Positions 5,928-6,270 of a stretch of 6,270 bases of DNA are shown one piece after another. A program made the position numbers and the translations under genes. Under the pieces are notes generated by a model. That model ran no database searches and was not told where the DNA came from. It worked only from the letters and a program-made list of their open reading frames with translations. The first letter of the stretch is position 1, and each line of letters opens with the position of its first letter. Origin of the DNA: Collinsella aerofaciens. GTDB taxonomy: Bacteria; Actinomycetota; Coriobacteriia; Coriobacteriales; Coriobacteriaceae. The stretch lies in contig RKAY01000044.1 of NCBI GenBank assembly GCA_014846205.1, positions 1 through 6,270 on the forward strand. Reading direction: 5' to 3'.

Positions 5928-5940
5928 AAAGGACATTGCA

Positions 5941-6270
5941 ATGAGCATCCGCGTTGATGAAACGAAACCCGACATCGAGGCCACCGAGCCCGTGGTCCCC
6001 ACCACCTGCTCGCCCGAGGACCTTCCCGACGAGGAACTTCTCTACGACCTCGCCGACCTGTTCAAGGTCTTCAGCGACACCACGCGCATCAAGATTCTCT
6101 ATGCCCTCATGGGCCGCGAGCTCTGCGTGGCCGACATCGCCGAGGCGACCGCAACCTCGCAGTCGGCAGTATCGCACCAGCTGCGCACGCTTAAGCAGTC
6201 GCACCTGGTCAAGTTCCGCCGCGACGGCCGCAACATCCTCTACTCACTTGCCGACGATCACGTCTACACC
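5941..6270 (+). CDS. ArsR/SmtB-family metal-sensing repressor (3' end outside window)
   Basis: The first 110 residues are visible. After an acidic N-terminal extension (1-33) comes the winged-helix domain: LADLFKVFSDTTRIKIL (37-53), ELCVADIAEA (60-69), then the recognition helix SQSAVSHQLRTLK (73-85), and the wing FRRDGRNILYSL (92-103). ELCV carries Cys62, the alpha3-type ligand of SmtB/CadC proteins, and Cys23 in the N-terminal arm could complete such a site. Asp105 and His107 in the following helix match the first two alpha5 zinc ligands; the remaining ligands would lie past the window end. AAAGGA (5928-5933) is seven bases upstream of the ATG. Autorepression is expected through the operators at 5871-5927. 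The likely metal is Zn, Cd or Co, and a metal transporter is likely downstream; both are inferences from the family. Confidence 0.92.
   Translation, partial: MSIRVDETKPDIEATEPVVPTTCSPEDLPDEELLYDLADLFKVFSDTTRIKILYALMGRELCVADIAEATATSQSAVSHQLRTLKQSHLVKFRRDGRNILYSLADDHVYT

Overview
The window looks like chromosomal DNA from a GC-rich Gram-positive, most likely a gut Coriobacteriia actinobacterium such as Collinsella. This rests on GC-rich codon choice in most genes, clear AAGGAG-type ribosome binding sites, compact gene spacing with strong intrinsic terminators, and an AbiEi/DUF559-like gene of a type I associate with Coriobacteriia. The assignment is by recognition only; no search was run.

Layout, left to right. 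Positions 1-267 hold no convincing gene, only a C9 tract and a short repeated hairpin motif in the leader of the first gene. A two-gene plus-strand unit follows: an HdeD/DUF308 membrane protein (268-870) and, starting at the next base, a YaiI/YqxD (DUF188) protein (871-1353), closed by an intrinsic terminator. A minus-strand terminator with a very long stem then ends a convergent gene, a putative manganese/arsenic-efflux-type transporter (1522-2652) with a long His-rich loop. It is divergent from a DEDDh-type 3'-5' exonuclease gene (2822-3790), which has its own strong terminator.

From about 3900 to 5800 the character changes. GC is visibly lower, and one gene (about 4343-5551) encodes an orphan AbiEi-like/DUF559-like protein with a restriction-endonuclease-like C-terminal half. 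It is bracketed by four copies of a 29-bp repeat arranged as two inverted pairs: left-type 3939-3967 with right-type 4101-4129, and left-type 5571-5599 with right-type 5762-5790. This looks like a small cassette carried or framed by two MITE-like elements, and it is the most interesting part of the window.

At the right edge, a near-consensus promoter (TTGACA, 16 bp, TATAAT) is embedded in a perfect 23-bp inverted repeat made of two ArsR/SmtB-type operators. It drives an ArsR/SmtB-family metal-sensing repressor (5941 onward) that runs off the window. The repressor very probably controls itself and a metal transporter gene beyond the edge. Apart from the two-gene unit and a loose metal theme (transporter and sensor), the genes appear to be independent neighbours.
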